A DNA stretch of 64,000 nt from assembly GCA_002354735.1 (NCBI GenBank), contig DEMD01000011.1, positions 340,395 through 404,394 on the forward strand. The letters run 5' to 3'. This DNA is from Gammaproteobacteria bacterium UBA2679. GTDB taxonomy: Bacteria > Pseudomonadota > Gammaproteobacteria > Pseudomonadales > Oleiphilaceae. Below the pieces are notes generated by a model that was not told the origin of the DNA, ran no database searches, and saw only the letters and a program-made list of their open reading frames with translations. The position numbers and the translations under genes were made by a program. Every line of letters starts with the position of its first letter. Position 1 is the stretch's first letter. Shown here one piece after another: positions 45,790 to 56,748 of this stretch.

Positions 45790-46884
45790 ATGGCTGAAAA
45801 CAGTATCGACTTCAGTTTGCAGCTCACTATGTCTGATGAGGGTTCGGATTTTCGGCTCGATGTCAGCGCCTGCCTGCCTGGCCGTGGCATTAGTGCCATT
45901 TTTGGCGCCTCTGGCTCCGGTAAGACCACACTGCTTCGCTGCATCGCCGGGCTGCAACCGGTCGATGCTGGCCGCGTGAGTGTCAATGGCGAGGTCTGGC
46001 AGGATGACAGGTTTTACCTGCCCACCCATCGCCGTCCCTTGGGATACGTGTTTCAGGAAGCAAGCCTGTTTTCACATCTCAGCGTGGCGGGTAATCTCGA
46101 TTATGCTATCCGACGGGCCGATCAAGCCTGTATGGGCACCGATCTGGCAGAGGCTGTCGATCTGCTTGGCCTTGCCCCGTTGATGAAGCGGCGTCCAGAT
46201 GAATTGTCCGGCGGCGAACGTCAGCGCGTGGCGATCGCGCGTGCGCTGCTGATCAGGCCGAAGCTGCTATTGATGGATGAGCCTCTGGCATCGCTGGATC
46301 AGGCGAGAAAGCAGGAGATCCTGCCCTACCTGGAGCGCCTGCGACACGAACTGGCCATGCCGGTACTCTATGTCAGTCACTCGCGGGATGAAGTTGCGAG
46401 GCTTGCCGATCACCTCTTGATGATCGAGGCGGGCCGTGTTGTTGCCAATGGGACGTTGGTCGAATTGCTCGGTCGAGTTGACCTGCCGCTCACCCCGGGG
46501 GAGCCGCGCGGCGTCGTGCTTGAGGGTAAGGTCGCGGAGCGGGATCAGGCGTGGCAGCTGAGCCGTGTGGCTGTCGATGGCGGTGATCTGTGGATCAGGG
46601 ACAATGGTGATGAGTGTGGGGCTTCCGTGCGTCTGCATGTACATGCCAGCGATGTCAGTATCGCCCTCACACCGCAGCGCGACAGCAGCATACTCAACAG
46701 TCTGCGGGTCCGCGTCTCCACCATCACCCCGGATCCGGGTCAGATGGCCCTTTGCCTGGTACAACTGGCTCTGGGCGAGAACTATCTACTTGCCCGGATT
46801 ACACGGCGCTCCGCCCAGCAGCTAGGCCTGGCACAGGGTCAGATGGTATGGGCGCAGATCAAGTCGGTCGCGCTCGTCTACTAG
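45790..46884 (+). CDS. modC: Molybdate ABC transporter ATPase (ModC)
   Basis: A 364-residue ABC ATPase. Walker A GASGSGKT (39-46), Q-loop in YVFQEASLF, signature LSGGERQRVAIARAL (about 137-151), Walker B LLLMDEPLASLD (about 158-169) and H-loop YVSHSRDE. The C-terminal ~75 residues form a MOP/TOBE domain (RVRVSTI and SVALVY end) that binds molybdate, as in ModC proper. The start at 45790 is chosen for its position right after modB; the frame is open upstream inside modB. Ends 5 bp from the convergent universal stress protein gene. Confidence 0.95.
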   Translation: MAENSIDFSLQLTMSDEGSDFRLDVSACLPGRGISAIFGASGSGKTTLLRCIAGLQPVDAGRVSVNGEVWQDDRFYLPTHRRPLGYVFQEASLFSHLSVAGNLDYAIRRADQACMGTDLAEAVDLLGLAPLMKRRPDELSGGERQRVAIARALLIRPKLLLMDEPLASLDQARKQEILPYLERLRHELAMPVLYVSHSRDEVARLADHLLMIEAGRVVANGTLVELLGRVDLPLTPGEPRGVVLEGKVAERDQAWQLSRVAVDGGDLWIRDNGDECGASVRLHVHASDVSIALTPQRDSSILNSLRVRVSTITPDPGQMALCLVQLALGENYLLARITRRSAQQLGLAQGQMVWAQIKSVALVY

Positions 46885-46889
46885 CGAGG

Positions 46890-47786
46890 CTAACGCAAGA
46901 GCAGCAGCGGACGCTGCGTACGCTCGAGCATATTGGCGGTGAAGCTGCCCAGCAGGAACTTGCGCAGGCGGCCATGGCTGAAGGCCCCCATGACGGTGAG
47001 ATCGATGTTCTCCCTGGCCTGGTAGGTCGAGAGTGCCTCTTCTATGGGGCCAGTCAGCTGCACGCGCGTCACATCTATGCCCGCAGCTGAAAGCTCATGA
47101 GCAGCGGCCTCGAGCAAATCATCGGTGACTGAGCTGCTTTCGACAACATGTACGAGATGGCAGGCCACATTCTTGAACAATGGACTCGCTGCGACCATGT
47201 GCAATCCCTTCATGGCCGATTCGCTACCATCGTAAGCCAGCATGATTTTTTGCGGCTGACGGAAGCCGCCATTGACCACCAGAATTGGCCTGTGTAAGGC
47301 CCGAATGAGGGACTCGAGCTGCGTGCCGGTGCCCGACCCCCTTCGTTGGCTTGCGCCTGCGCTGTCATTCACGGGTGGCGACTCATGATCCTCACCCCGA
47401 ATACCGATCACCAGTACACGAATCTCTTCCTCGAGGTCCACGAGTGATTCAGCGAGGCTACCGTGCCGTTGCAGCACTTCCACATCCTTCACACCAGCGG
47501 CAGTCGTGTGCTGCCTGGCCGCATTCAGCATGAGCTGTCCTTTCTGCACCAGCAGGCGGCTGCGGTTTTCCTCGACCTCGGTCAGTTCTGCCAGCAGATC
47601 CTCGGAGGCGCCGAGGCCGAGGGCGCCAGTAATATCAGCGACGGCGGGAATAGCACGGTATTCGACGCTGTGCAAAAGCTTGAGCGGAGCGCCAACAGTC
47701 TGTGCGATCCACACCGCGTAATCACAGACTGCTTCACTCAAGGTGGCGCCGTCGATACAGGCCACGATTTTTTTCTGCTCGAACAT
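46890..47786 (-). CDS. Tandem-domain universal stress protein
   Basis: A 298-residue protein made of two Usp domains (about 1-150 and 158-298). The second has the ATP-binding pattern GAFSHGRLRKFLLGSFTANML (G-2x-G-9x-G(S/T)-type), while the first, ending at LVIGIRG, is less conserved. UspE-like tandem proteins act in stress survival. The start at 47786 has GGGGA/AGGG sequences upstream. It is divergent from the TRAP transporter genes and convergent with modC. Universal stress proteins often neighbour TRAP transporters (TeaD beside TeaABC), but a functional link here is an inference. Confidence 0.92.
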   Translation of the reverse strand: MFEQKKIVACIDGATLSEAVCDYAVWIAQTVGAPLKLLHSVEYRAIPAVADITGALGLGASEDLLAELTEVEENRSRLLVQKGQLMLNAARQHTTAAGVKDVEVLQRHGSLAESLVDLEEEIRVLVIGIRGEDHESPPVNDSAGASQRRGSGTGTQLESLIRALHRPILVVNGGFRQPQKIMLAYDGSESAMKGLHMVAASPLFKNVACHLVHVVESSSVTDDLLEAAAHELSAAGIDVTRVQLTGPIEEALSTYQARENIDLTVMGAFSHGRLRKFLLGSFTANMLERTQRPLLLLR

Positions 47787-48010
47787 CCCTGATCTCCCCT
47801 GATGAGTCGTGAACACCCGCGCCATACCCCGTTCAGGTGCTTATCGGTCATGGTACGCCTGATGGCAATCAGTCGGCCAGAACATATGTGCTTCGACTAA
47901 AGTCTAGTGACATTGCTGGCCATCCCCAGCGACAAGCCGCACTCAAGACCGTACAGTAGAGTCTGCCAGGGATCAGGTGCTTTCGGCTACAGAGCCTATA
48001 ACGACAATAA

Positions 48011-49027
<1,017 letters not shown>

Positions 49028-49055
49028 TTGGTTATTAACCTGGAGGGCCGAGATC

Positions 49056-49742
49056 ATGACCTGGCTGTACACACTCTGGTCTCGCCTTGAGGAAGCCATC
49101 GTGGCCTTCCTGCTCGGCGCGATGACTATCGTCACTTGCGTCTACGTTATTCTCAATAATCTCTACCCAGTGTTCTATCACTTCGGCGACCGCTTCGAAG
49201 CGAGTGCGCCCGCGGTTTCGGAGTGGTTCTTCAATGCTGGTGACCTGCTCATCATACCCGCACAGGAAATGACCTGGAGCAACGCCCTGGTGAAAGTGAT
49301 GTTCGGCTGGCTGATCTTTATCGGCATCGCCTATGGCGTACGTACCGCTGGTCATATCGGAATCGATGCGCTGGTAAAGCTAGCCAGCACCCCTGTTCAG
49401 CGTCGCATTGGTCTGATCGCCTGTCTCGCCTGTCTTGGCTACGCCGGGCTGATGATGGTCTCGAGCTTCCAGTGGATGCATGCGATGTACACCTACCCAG
49501 TGATGGCGGAAGATCTCGGGCGTTTCGGGATCAAGCAGTGGCATATCGCCTTGGTCGTACCGATCGGCTTTGCGCTGGTGCTGGTCCGCCTGCTCGAAGT
49601 GTTTTATCGCATCTGGACTCATCAGCAGACTGGCCTGGGACTGGCTGACGAAGCCCGAACAGCGATGAAGCTGGCAGAAGAAGGGCTGACGGAGACACAA
49701 CAGGCGGATGCCAAAGTCGTGAAAAGGACGCCGCGATCATGA
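49056..49742 (+). CDS. dctQ: TRAP transporter small permease (DctQ)
   Basis: A 228-residue membrane protein with four helices. The short cytoplasmic loop RTAGHIGIDALVKLAS (about 95-110) is the conserved DctQ signature. The start at 49056 follows GGAGGG. An in-frame extension into dctP from 48969 has no support. The stop overlaps the dctM start (ATGA). A long Lys/Ala/Glu-rich C-terminal tail follows the last helix. It pairs with the large permease to form the sodium-driven importer. Confidence 0.92.
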   Translation: MTWLYTLWSRLEEAIVAFLLGAMTIVTCVYVILNNLYPVFYHFGDRFEASAPAVSEWFFNAGDLLIIPAQEMTWSNALVKVMFGWLIFIGIAYGVRTAGHIGIDALVKLASTPVQRRIGLIACLACLGYAGLMMVSSFQWMHAMYTYPVMAEDLGRFGIKQWHIALVVPIGFALVLVRLLEVFYRIWTHQQTGLGLADEARTAMKLAEEGLTETQQADAKVVKRTPRS

Positions 49743-51022
49743 CCATACTCTTTCTGTTCGTGGCGCTGTTTGCACTGATGCTCATAGGGGTGCCGATTGC
49801 GATCTCACTGGGGCTTGCAGGCTCGCTGACCATACTGCTTTTCAGTCAGGATTCCGTGAGCGGCCTGGCGATCAAGCTTTTCGAGACCTCAGAGCACTAC
49901 ACCCTCCTCGCTATCCCTTTCTTTCTGCTGGCGGGCGCCTTCATGACGACTGGCGGAGTGGCACGCCGGCTGATCGACTTCGCCAATACAAGCGTCGGTC
50001 ACATCCGCGGAGGTCTCGCCATCGGTTCGGTCATGGCCTGCATGCTCTTTGCGGCCTTGTCGGGATCTTCTCCAGCCACCGTTGCAGCCGTTGGTTCCAT
50101 CGCCATCGCCGGCATGGTGCGCTCCGGCTATCCCCAGGCCTTTGGCGCGGGCATTATCTGTAACGCCGGTACGCTGGGCATTCTCATTCCGCCGTCGATC
50201 GTCATGGTTGTGTTTGCCGCGGCAACCGAAACCTCAGTGGGCAAGCTATTTATGGCCGGCGTAGTGCCCGGCCTGTTGTTGGGCCTGATTCTCATGGTGG
50301 CGATCTACATCGTTGCAGTAAAAAAGAATCTCCCTGCCCTGCCTCGAGCAACGTTCAGGCAGTGGCTCTCATCAGGTCGCAAGGCACTCTGGGGCCTTCT
50401 GTTGATGGTAATCATTCTGGGCGGTATTTATTCAGGCATGTTTACACCTACTGAAGCGGCTGCTGTTTCTGCCGTTTACGCCGGTTTCATCGCTATCTTC
50501 GTGTACAAGGACATGACCATCCGACAGTGCCCTGGCGTGCTGCTGGACGCCGGCAAACTCACCATCATGCTGATGTTCATCATCGCCAATGCCATGCTGT
50601 TTGCGCACGTGCTGACAACAGAGCAAATACCGCAGGAAATTGCTGCCTGGGTCACCAGCCTCGGTCTCTCACCCTGGATGTTCCTGCTGATCATGAACGT
50701 GGTGCTGCTGATTGCCGGCAACTTCATGGAACCCTCGGCAATCATCCTGATTCTTGCGCCCATTCTGTTTCCAATTGCCACTCAGCTCGGTATCGATCCG
50801 ATACATCTCGGTATCATCATGGTGGTCAATATGGAAATTGGACTCATCACACCGCCGGTGGGGCTGAACCTGTTTGTGACGTCAGCCGTGACCGGTATGC
50901 CGCTGAGTGCTGTGATCAAAGCGGCGGCCCCTTGGCTGATGCTGCTGCTGGGCTTTCTGATGGTCATCACCTACGTGCCTGCCGTCTCGCTATGGCTGCC
51001 GAACTATCTGGGAATGCCATAG
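49739..51022 (+). CDS. dctM: TRAP transporter large permease (DctM)
   Basis: A 427-residue large membrane subunit with about twelve helices. Diagnostic blocks are LAIPFFLLAGAFMTTGG (about 58-74), GSSPATVAAVGSIAIAGM (about 107-124), GTLGILIPPSI (about 142-152), FTPTEAAAVSA (about 233-243) and INxEIGLITPPVGLNLFVTS-like sequence near residue 365. It carries the sodium-coupled translocation pathway. Translationally coupled to dctQ. Confidence 0.95.
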   Translation: MTILFLFVALFALMLIGVPIAISLGLAGSLTILLFSQDSVSGLAIKLFETSEHYTLLAIPFFLLAGAFMTTGGVARRLIDFANTSVGHIRGGLAIGSVMACMLFAALSGSSPATVAAVGSIAIAGMVRSGYPQAFGAGIICNAGTLGILIPPSIVMVVFAAATETSVGKLFMAGVVPGLLLGLILMVAIYIVAVKKNLPALPRATFRQWLSSGRKALWGLLLMVIILGGIYSGMFTPTEAAAVSAVYAGFIAIFVYKDMTIRQCPGVLLDAGKLTIMLMFIIANAMLFAHVLTTEQIPQEIAAWVTSLGLSPWMFLLIMNVVLLIAGNFMEPSAIILILAPILFPIATQLGIDPIHLGIIMVVNMEIGLITPPVGLNLFVTSAVTGMPLSAVIKAAAPWLMLLLGFLMVITYVPAVSLWLPNYLGMP

Positions 51023-51099
51023 CGGCCCGCCAGCAGCATAGCGATGAGCGATAGCTTTCTGCCGCTGGCTGTGGATTACTGCAACGCTCAGGAACCCGA

Positions 51100-51888
51100 A
51101 TGAGAGAAATAATGTACGACCAGAGTAGCGTAGCCATTGCAGTGGCATTGTTCGTATCGATGATGATCGTCGTTGAAATCGGCTATCGGCTCGGCACCCG
51201 GACCTCCGGCAAGGCGAGCGAGCCGACAAAGGCTCAGATCAACACTATCCAGGGCTCGCTACTCGGTATTCTGGCTTTGCTCCTCGGTTTCACATTCTCA
51301 CTGGCGCTGCAGCGTTTCGACGCACGTAGCGTCGCCGTGGTGGATGAGGCAAACGCCATCGGCACCACCGCATTGCGTGCCCAGTTGCTGCCAGATCCCC
51401 TGAAGGCCGAGGTGACCGACCTGCTTAAGCAATACACTGACAACCGTGTGGGCGCAGCGACAGTGGCGCTCGATCATGAAGAGCAACGGGCCGTCTTGCT
51501 GACCGAAGGCAGTCAGTTGCTGGATCAACTCTGGCTAAAAGCAATTGAGTCGGCCGAGATGGACGGGGGACCTGTCAGGAGTGGCCTCTTTATTCAGGCA
51601 CTCAATGACATGATTGACGAATATACCAATCGTGACGCCGTGCTGAGCCGTCATGTTCCGGAGCTGGTGCTCATGCTACTGCACGGCACCTTCCTGATGA
51701 CAGGCCTCCTTGTCGGTTACGCGTCCGGTGTATCTGGCCACCGGGCCTCTTTCGTGTCTTACATATTGATCGGCCTGATCGTGTTACTCGTGTTCATTAT
51801 CATTGATCTCGACCGGCCGCGTCGGGGTCTTATCGAAGTCGATCAGAAAAGTCTGCTCGATTTGCAACGCAGCCTGAACCGACCATAG
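51100..51888 (+). CDS. DUF4239/bestrophin-like membrane protein
   Basis: A 262-residue membrane protein. Two helices near the N-terminus (about 10-30 and 50-72) enclose a conserved GSLLGILALLLGFTFSLALQRFD segment. A soluble, mostly helical middle follows (about 75-190, with VVDEANAIGTTALRAQLLP), then two helices near the C-terminus (about 190-245). This arrangement is typical of DUF4239 proteins, described as bestrophin-like. No activity is established. AGGAACC precedes the ATG. The gene follows dctM by 77 bp but need not be functionally linked. Confidence 0.8.
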   Translation: MREIMYDQSSVAIAVALFVSMMIVVEIGYRLGTRTSGKASEPTKAQINTIQGSLLGILALLLGFTFSLALQRFDARSVAVVDEANAIGTTALRAQLLPDPLKAEVTDLLKQYTDNRVGAATVALDHEEQRAVLLTEGSQLLDQLWLKAIESAEMDGGPVRSGLFIQALNDMIDEYTNRDAVLSRHVPELVLMLLHGTFLMTGLLVGYASGVSGHRASFVSYILIGLIVLLVFIIIDLDRPRRGLIEVDQKSLLDLQRSLNRP

Positions 51889-52030
51889 CTATTTCTACTC
51901 GAGCCAGGGCCGGCAATGTTTATTGTTTTTTTGAAGCGAAACTGCAACATGACTCAGGTAGCGTGGACTTGCTTTGGCAGCGTATGAGTAGTCGCCGCTC
52001 CAATAATCAGAAACTGCAGGACTCTTAATC

Positions 52031-53377
52031 ATGATTACCCGACAACACTTCGCAATTGGTGGCATCGTCGCCGTAGGCCTTCTCGCTGGAAATTACGCTC
52101 ATTCTGCCGGCCCCGAGGCCTCTGACACAGCAGCAGCCGACCATCGCTACGCCGACCTCAAGGAAAAGCTGGGTTCACTGCTAGAGAAATATCGCGACAA
52201 CAGACGCAAAGGGCGAGCAGAAGCGCAGCTTGGTCCGCGTCCTTTCTACCTTGTCGAAGACATGGATGAAGGCAGACTGAAGCAGCGACTGCAGCAGTGT
52301 GCCGATGGCCCGTTTTACCGTACTGATTTCTCCATAGGCCACCGCGGAGCCCCATTGCAGTTTCCCGAGCACACCAAGGAATCGTACGAAGCCGCTGTCG
52401 TCATGGGTGCGGGCATCGTCGAATGCGATGTCACCTTCACCAAGGATCGTGAGCTGGTCTGCCGCCATTCACAGTGTGACCTTCACACCACGACGGATAT
52501 TCTCGCCAAGCCTGAACTGGCTGCGAAATGCAGCGTGCCGTTTACGCCAGCTGACCCAGTCGCAGGCACACCGGCTAGCGCGAAGTGCTGCACCAGTGAC
52601 ATCACGCTTGAAGAGTTCAGAACGCTCAAAGGCAAGATGGACGGTGCCAATTCCAAGGCCACGACCGTCGAAGGCTATATGGCTGGCACCGCGGACTATC
52701 GCACCGATCTGTATTCGCAGAACGGCACGCTGATGACGCACCGCGAGAGCATCGAGCTGCTGAAGTCGCTCAAGGTGAAGTTCACGCCCGAGCTCAAGGC
52801 GCCGGAAGTCGACATGCCATATGAGGGTGACTACACGCAGGCTGATTATGCCAGTCAGATGATTGAAGAGTACAAGGCCGCCGGTATCGATCCGCGCAAG
52901 GTCTGGCCGCAGTCCTTCAATCTGGAGGATGTGCTGTTCTGGGTTGATAACTATCCAGCCTTCGGTCAGCAGGCCGTTTATCTCGACGGCCGCTATGCAG
53001 ATCCTGCCTTCAATCCCATGGACGCCAGCACCTGGTCGCCCAGCATGACTGAGCTCAGAGCTGATGGCGTAAAGATTATTGCCCCACCAACGCCGGTTCT
53101 GGTGACGCTTGATGCTGAAGGCAATATCGTACCGTCCGAGTACGCCCGCAGAGCGCGCGCGGCAGGCCTGGATATCATCACCTGGTCGCTCGAGCGATCT
53201 GGTCCACTGGCCAATGGCGGCGGTTTCTATTTTGCCAGTATCGCTGACGCCATCAATAACGACGGCGATGTGATGAACCTTATTCATGTGCTGGCACAGG
53301 ACGTCAAAGTCATCGGCATCTTCAGCGATTGGCCAGCGACCGTGACTTACTACGCCAACTGCGCGAACTTGAAATAA
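52031..53377 (+). CDS. Secreted glycerophosphodiester phosphodiesterase family protein
   Basis: A 448-residue exported GDPD-family enzyme. It has a signal peptide (about 1-27, AHSAG), a charged stretch, then the TIM-barrel catalytic core. GHRGA places the essential His104 and Arg105. [10 protein letters not shown] has the metal-binding Glu and Asp about 35 residues on, followed by the general-acid His in VCRHSQCDL. Several paired cysteines suggest periplasmic disulfides. Family members cleave glycerophosphodiesters to glycerol-3-phosphate and an alcohol. The length and inserted C-rich region (ECD to CCTSD) place it with the longer secreted GDPDs whose substrates are less certain. Confidence 0.88.
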   Translation: MITRQHFAIGGIVAVGLLAGNYAHSAGPEASDTAAADHRYADLKEKLGSLLEKYRDNRRKGRAEAQLGPRPFYLVEDMDEGRLKQRLQQCADGPFYRTDFSIGHRGAPLQFPEHTKESYEAAVVMGAGIVECDVTFTKDRELVCRHSQCDLHTTTDILAKPELAAKCSVPFTPADPVAGTPASAKCCTSDITLEEFRTLKGKMDGANSKATTVEGYMAGTADYRTDLYSQNGTLMTHRESIELLKSLKVKFTPELKAPEVDMPYEGDYTQADYASQMIEEYKAAGIDPRKVWPQSFNLEDVLFWVDNYPAFGQQAVYLDGRYADPAFNPMDASTWSPSMTELRADGVKIIAPPTPVLVTLDAEGNIVPSEYARRARAAGLDIITWSLERSGPLANGGGFYFASIADAINNDGDVMNLIHVLAQDVKVIGIFSDWPATVTYYANCANLK

Positions 53378-53400
53378 GGCTGCCCGTCCAGTGTGGCTGT

Positions 53401-53448
53401 GCCGTTGCGACGCCTGGAGAGCCCTTCTCCACCGGCCAGTCGCAGCGG
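53401..53448. repeat. Nested inverted repeat between two secreted-enzyme genes
   Basis: GCCGTTGCGAC (53401-53411) and GTCGCAGCGGC (53438-53448) pair with one mismatch around an inner GGAGA/TCTCC hairpin (53416-53430). A stable folded transcript end after the GDPD gene is likely, without a T-tract. Confidence 0.45.
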
Positions 53449-53544
53449 CAACGCTTCAGCCGAATCCGCTAGCCCACTGCCCTTCAATCACTTAAACTGA
53501 ATCGAGCTGTATGGTAGTCCCTTCAACCTTCAAGGGAGTTATCT

Positions 53545-54864
53545 ATGCTCGCCCCATGCCTAATTCACCTTGCCTTGCAGGCTCTAACGCCAGCTCAGGC
53601 GGTGGAAATCAACCCCGTTGGTACGAATGGTCACGTGCCGGCCGCGGTGCCTGTCGATATTCGATACACCACACTCAAGCCGACGCTCGCCGATCAGGTC
53701 TTTTACATCGACGGGCAGCTTCACGAGCGACGTCCGCCAGCAGGCCCCCAGTTCGGTCCACAGATCTTCCAATATTCAGAAGGAATTCCCAATGGTGACA
53801 AGCGTCTGCTAAGAATTTGTATCGACGAGGACGCCGCGGATGAAGCCTGTGGCTATGCCGAGATGAGGGGTGGGCCGCAGCCAGCGGGTGTTGATGTGCC
53901 TGAATTGTTTTCGGCAGCGGATCTGTCGGATCACTTTCAAGTTCTAGCCGATTGCAAACCAGTCTGCGGCTATTACTCGAATGTGTATTACGGTGACCCC
54001 GAGGTGAGCTGGGTGCCGGAGCGCGGTGACGGTTTGCCAGATGGACTTAGAATGGATCTCTACTATTCCAGCGCGGGAGGACATCTCGACGCAGCCGCAG
54101 CGCCAAGCACCCTGGTGATTTATGCCCATTCGGCTGGGTCAAACAAGGAATCACTACTGACGCGGGGTCAATCCCTACTCAGATATCTGTTACATGTTGC
54201 CAGATCTGGCTCGGGTGTGGTGGTGGCCTCGGTGCATTTCAGGCATCCATTGAAGCAGCTCGCAAACGACCTCACCCCGGTGTCGGTTGCCGACCTTAGT
54301 TATGCCGTGCAGTTCGCCCGTTATCATGCCGCTGAGCTCAATATCGACCCTGAGAACATCTTCCTCGTAGCGACGTCACTTGGCGCCGGCGTGGCGGTTC
54401 ATGCCGGTGCCCGCGAAATCGCCAGTCCGTCTGATCCGTCACCAGTGAGGCGAGTCTCATCGGCAGTTCGCGGTGTGATCGCCCGTGACGCACAAACATC
54501 GTTCTCACCACACTGGTTCCGCAGCCACTTTCTGGAGGCGCCTGTCGCAGCGCGTTACCAGCGGGATCTGCTTGATGATGAATACCGGCTCATCTACGGT
54601 CACGCACCTGCCGGCGTCAACCCTGACTCGCCACAGATGGAGCTGCTCTACACCGGCAGCGCTATCGACCATAAAGTGACGGCACAGGAGTATCTGAGTA
54701 GAACAGTCGACGTGGTCCACCTGCCTAACTACGGCTTGGCGATGGAGGCCCAGTATCGGCTATATGGTATTGAAGATCGGATTCGAGTCGTAGAGCGTTA
54801 CTCGGGCAACTTTAGCCTTGATGCTGCACGTTTCGTTGCGGCGCATCGAGGTAACACAAATTGA
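53545..54864 (+). CDS. Secreted alpha/beta-hydrolase-like protein
   Basis: A 439-residue protein with a short signal peptide (about 1-19). A first, Cys-containing domain (about 20-170) resembles an all-beta lead-in. An alpha/beta-hydrolase-like core follows: oxyanion-region strand LVIYAHSAGSNKES (about 190-203) and a nucleophile-elbow candidate VATSLGAG with Ser278. The elbow reads A-T-S-L-G, lacking the first glycine of G-x-S-x-G. A clear acid and histidine could not be assigned with confidence. I cannot say whether it is an active esterase/lipase or a degenerate member. Located 167 bp after the GDPD gene. Confidence 0.65.
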   Translation: MLAPCLIHLALQALTPAQAVEINPVGTNGHVPAAVPVDIRYTTLKPTLADQVFYIDGQLHERRPPAGPQFGPQIFQYSEGIPNGDKRLLRICIDEDAADEACGYAEMRGGPQPAGVDVPELFSAADLSDHFQVLADCKPVCGYYSNVYYGDPEVSWVPERGDGLPDGLRMDLYYSSAGGHLDAAAAPSTLVIYAHSAGSNKESLLTRGQSLLRYLLHVARSGSGVVVASVHFRHPLKQLANDLTPVSVADLSYAVQFARYHAAELNIDPENIFLVATSLGAGVAVHAGAREIASPSDPSPVRRVSSAVRGVIARDAQTSFSPHWFRSHFLEAPVAARYQRDLLDDEYRLIYGHAPAGVNPDSPQMELLYTGSAIDHKVTAQEYLSRTVDVVHLPNYGLAMEAQYRLYGIEDRIRVVERYSGNFSLDAARFVAAHRGNTN

Positions 54865-54875
54865 CGTGGGGCTTG

Positions 54876-54898
54876 CGCGAGTACTTTAGGTACTCGCG
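54876..54898 (+). terminator. Hairpin after the hydrolase gene
   Basis: CGCGAGTAC (54876-54884), loop TTTAG, GTACTCGCG (54890-54898): a perfect 9-bp stem beginning 11 bases after the stop. No T-run follows, so it is only a candidate terminator. Confidence 0.5.
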
Positions 54899-54966
54899 TG
54901 ATAGCGCGACTGCAAGCGTGCGTATAAGAGGAACGCCTGACTTATAGCCAACTGCAGTGGTGACCG

Positions 54967-56229
54967 ATGACGATTGAACTTCACGATGTATTCTATATTG
55001 TCACCGGTCTGGTGTTCGCCGGCTTCACTTTCGTCCCGCTGTTCGGTCGTTCACCTTTCGTGACAGCCCCGATCGTTTTTCTGATCGCAGGCGCGCTACT
55101 TGCCCTGTCACCACTCGCCCTGCCCTTGGTCGATCCGCTTGAGTCGGTACTGTCGCGCGATACCATCGAGTATCTGACAGAGCTGATCGTCATTATCGCG
55201 CTGGCCGGTGCCGGTCTTGCGGTCGATCGTGAGGCAGGAAAGCGGGAGTGGCAGCACACCTGGGTCCTGCTCATTCTGGTGATGCCGCTCAGCATCGTGG
55301 CTGTGGCCTATCTCGGTTACACAATGGCCGGGCTTTCAATTGCGTGCTCGATGCTGCTTGCTGCCGCCCTGGCGCCAACGGACCCGGTACTCGCGCGCGC
55401 CGTACAGGTCGAGGGGCCGCTCAAAGGTGAGGAGGACGACGTCAGGCTTTCGCTTACAACAGAGGCCGGCCTGAATGACGGCCTCGCCTTTCCCTTTGTA
55501 CACCTCGCCGTGGTGCTGGCCGGCATGTCGCTCGCAGGCGTTGCGGATATCGATGTGGATAAGCTCTGGACATGGGTATGGCTTGACCTCCTGTACCGCG
55601 TGGCGATGGGAGTCGCCGCCGGTTGGGTAATAGGTCACCTGGTTGCAAGATTTGTGTTCAGTCGTTATGGGGACGCTGCAACTGGTGGCGAGAATCAGGG
55701 CCTCGTCTTGATGGCTTCGACCTTTCTTGTTTATGGCCTCACCGAGATGGTGGGCGGCTACGGCTTTCTAGCGGTATTCGTCTCAGCCCGAGCAACAAGG
55801 GCTTTTGTGCGTGGCACTGAACACGAAAGCTACGCCACCATGCCGCACTGGTTCTCCGATCAGATCGAGAAGGTGCTGTTGGCACTGCTGCTGTTGTGGC
55901 TCGGGTCGGTGGCCGTTTCGGGGATACTCAATAGTCTGTCGCTCGGCGAATTGGGCGTGGCCTTGTTACTGATCGTCGTCATTCGGCCGGTGATCGCGTA
56001 CATCTGTCTGCTGCCCACCCAAGGGAGCCGGTTCGACCGTGGGCTCATCGCCATGATGGGTATCCGTGGCTTTGGCACCTTCTTCTATGTTGCCTACGCG
56101 CAGAGCCAGAGCAACTTCGATGATATCGAGTCGATCTGGCGCATCTGCATCGTGGCAGTGATTCTGTCGATATTTGTGCACGGGATGACTTCCGCGATGG
56201 CCGAGCGGATGGCGGCGAAGCGGGCGTGA
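54967..56229 (+). CDS. CPA1/NhaP-type cation:proton antiporter
   Basis: A 420-residue membrane protein with about twelve helices. CPA1 signatures are LAAALAPTDPVLARAVQVEG (about 131-150) and the ion-binding Asn-Asp in TTEAGLNDGLAFPFVHLAV (about 158-176). A conserved arginine lies in IGIRGFGTFFYVAYAQ-like sequence near residue 357. It probably exchanges Na+ or K+ for protons. No long cytoplasmic regulatory tail is present. The last codons overlap the first homologous part of the broken dgkA. Confidence 0.9.
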   Translation: MTIELHDVFYIVTGLVFAGFTFVPLFGRSPFVTAPIVFLIAGALLALSPLALPLVDPLESVLSRDTIEYLTELIVIIALAGAGLAVDREAGKREWQHTWVLLILVMPLSIVAVAYLGYTMAGLSIACSMLLAAALAPTDPVLARAVQVEGPLKGEEDDVRLSLTTEAGLNDGLAFPFVHLAVVLAGMSLAGVADIDVDKLWTWVWLDLLYRVAMGVAAGWVIGHLVARFVFSRYGDAATGGENQGLVLMASTFLVYGLTEMVGGYGFLAVFVSARATRAFVRGTEHESYATMPHWFSDQIEKVLLALLLLWLGSVAVSGILNSLSLGELGVALLLIVVIRPVIAYICLLPTQGSRFDRGLIAMMGIRGFGTFFYVAYAQSQSNFDDIESIWRICIVAVILSIFVHGMTSAMAERMAAKRA

Positions 56230-56231
56230 CG

Positions 56232-56531
56232 GGCCTGAGGACTGCTTTTTTGACTGAGGCTGCTTTCAGGTAGATCGTGTATATCAGTCTGGTGCTGCAG
56301 CCGATCTCGCTCAGCTTGGACGTGTCGAAGGCCGAGCGCGCGATTCTGATGCTGGTGCCGTTGTTGTCGCTGGCGATTGAGTTGCTGAATACGGTGATTG
56401 AGAACGCGGTGGATCGGGTGTCGCTGGATATTCATGTGCCAGCGAAGAATGCGAAGAATATGGGGAGTGCGGTGCGGTTTGTGGGGTTGGTGATGATTGG
56501 GGTGGCTTGGGGGGGGTTGGTTGAGGGCTAG
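56232..56531 (+). pseudogene. dgkA: Broken diacylglycerol kinase gene (dgkA)
   Basis: Reading from 56232 the frame gives GLRTAFLTEAAFR, matching the GLRAAWINEAAFRQE region of DgkA, then an amber TAG at 56271-56273. After the TAG the same frame continues with the rest of the small membrane kinase: ILMLVPLLSLAIELLNTVIENAVDR, AKNAKNMGSA and a final helix, to the stop at 56531. The first ~15 residues of a normal DgkA are also missing, the region abutting the antiporter stop. An 84-residue piece could start at GTG 56277 but lacks the first helix. The TAG may replace the Gln of FRQE. Most likely non-functional. Confidence 0.75.
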
Positions 56532-56748
56532 GCAGAGTTTATGGAGCTTTAGCTCAACTTGTAAAGGGGGGCGGGTATCTCTAGAATCTCAGGCCGTCGG
56601 CGACTGTCTTGCGCCTGCACGACGTGCCTTTGTACCTCTTCTCTGCTGACGGACTTGCTCAAGAATAGATTCGCATGGCCATATCAGAGCATTCACCCAG
56701 TTCAATCGTATTGTTGAGAAGACCTCTCATTATCAGAAAGGTAAGCTA

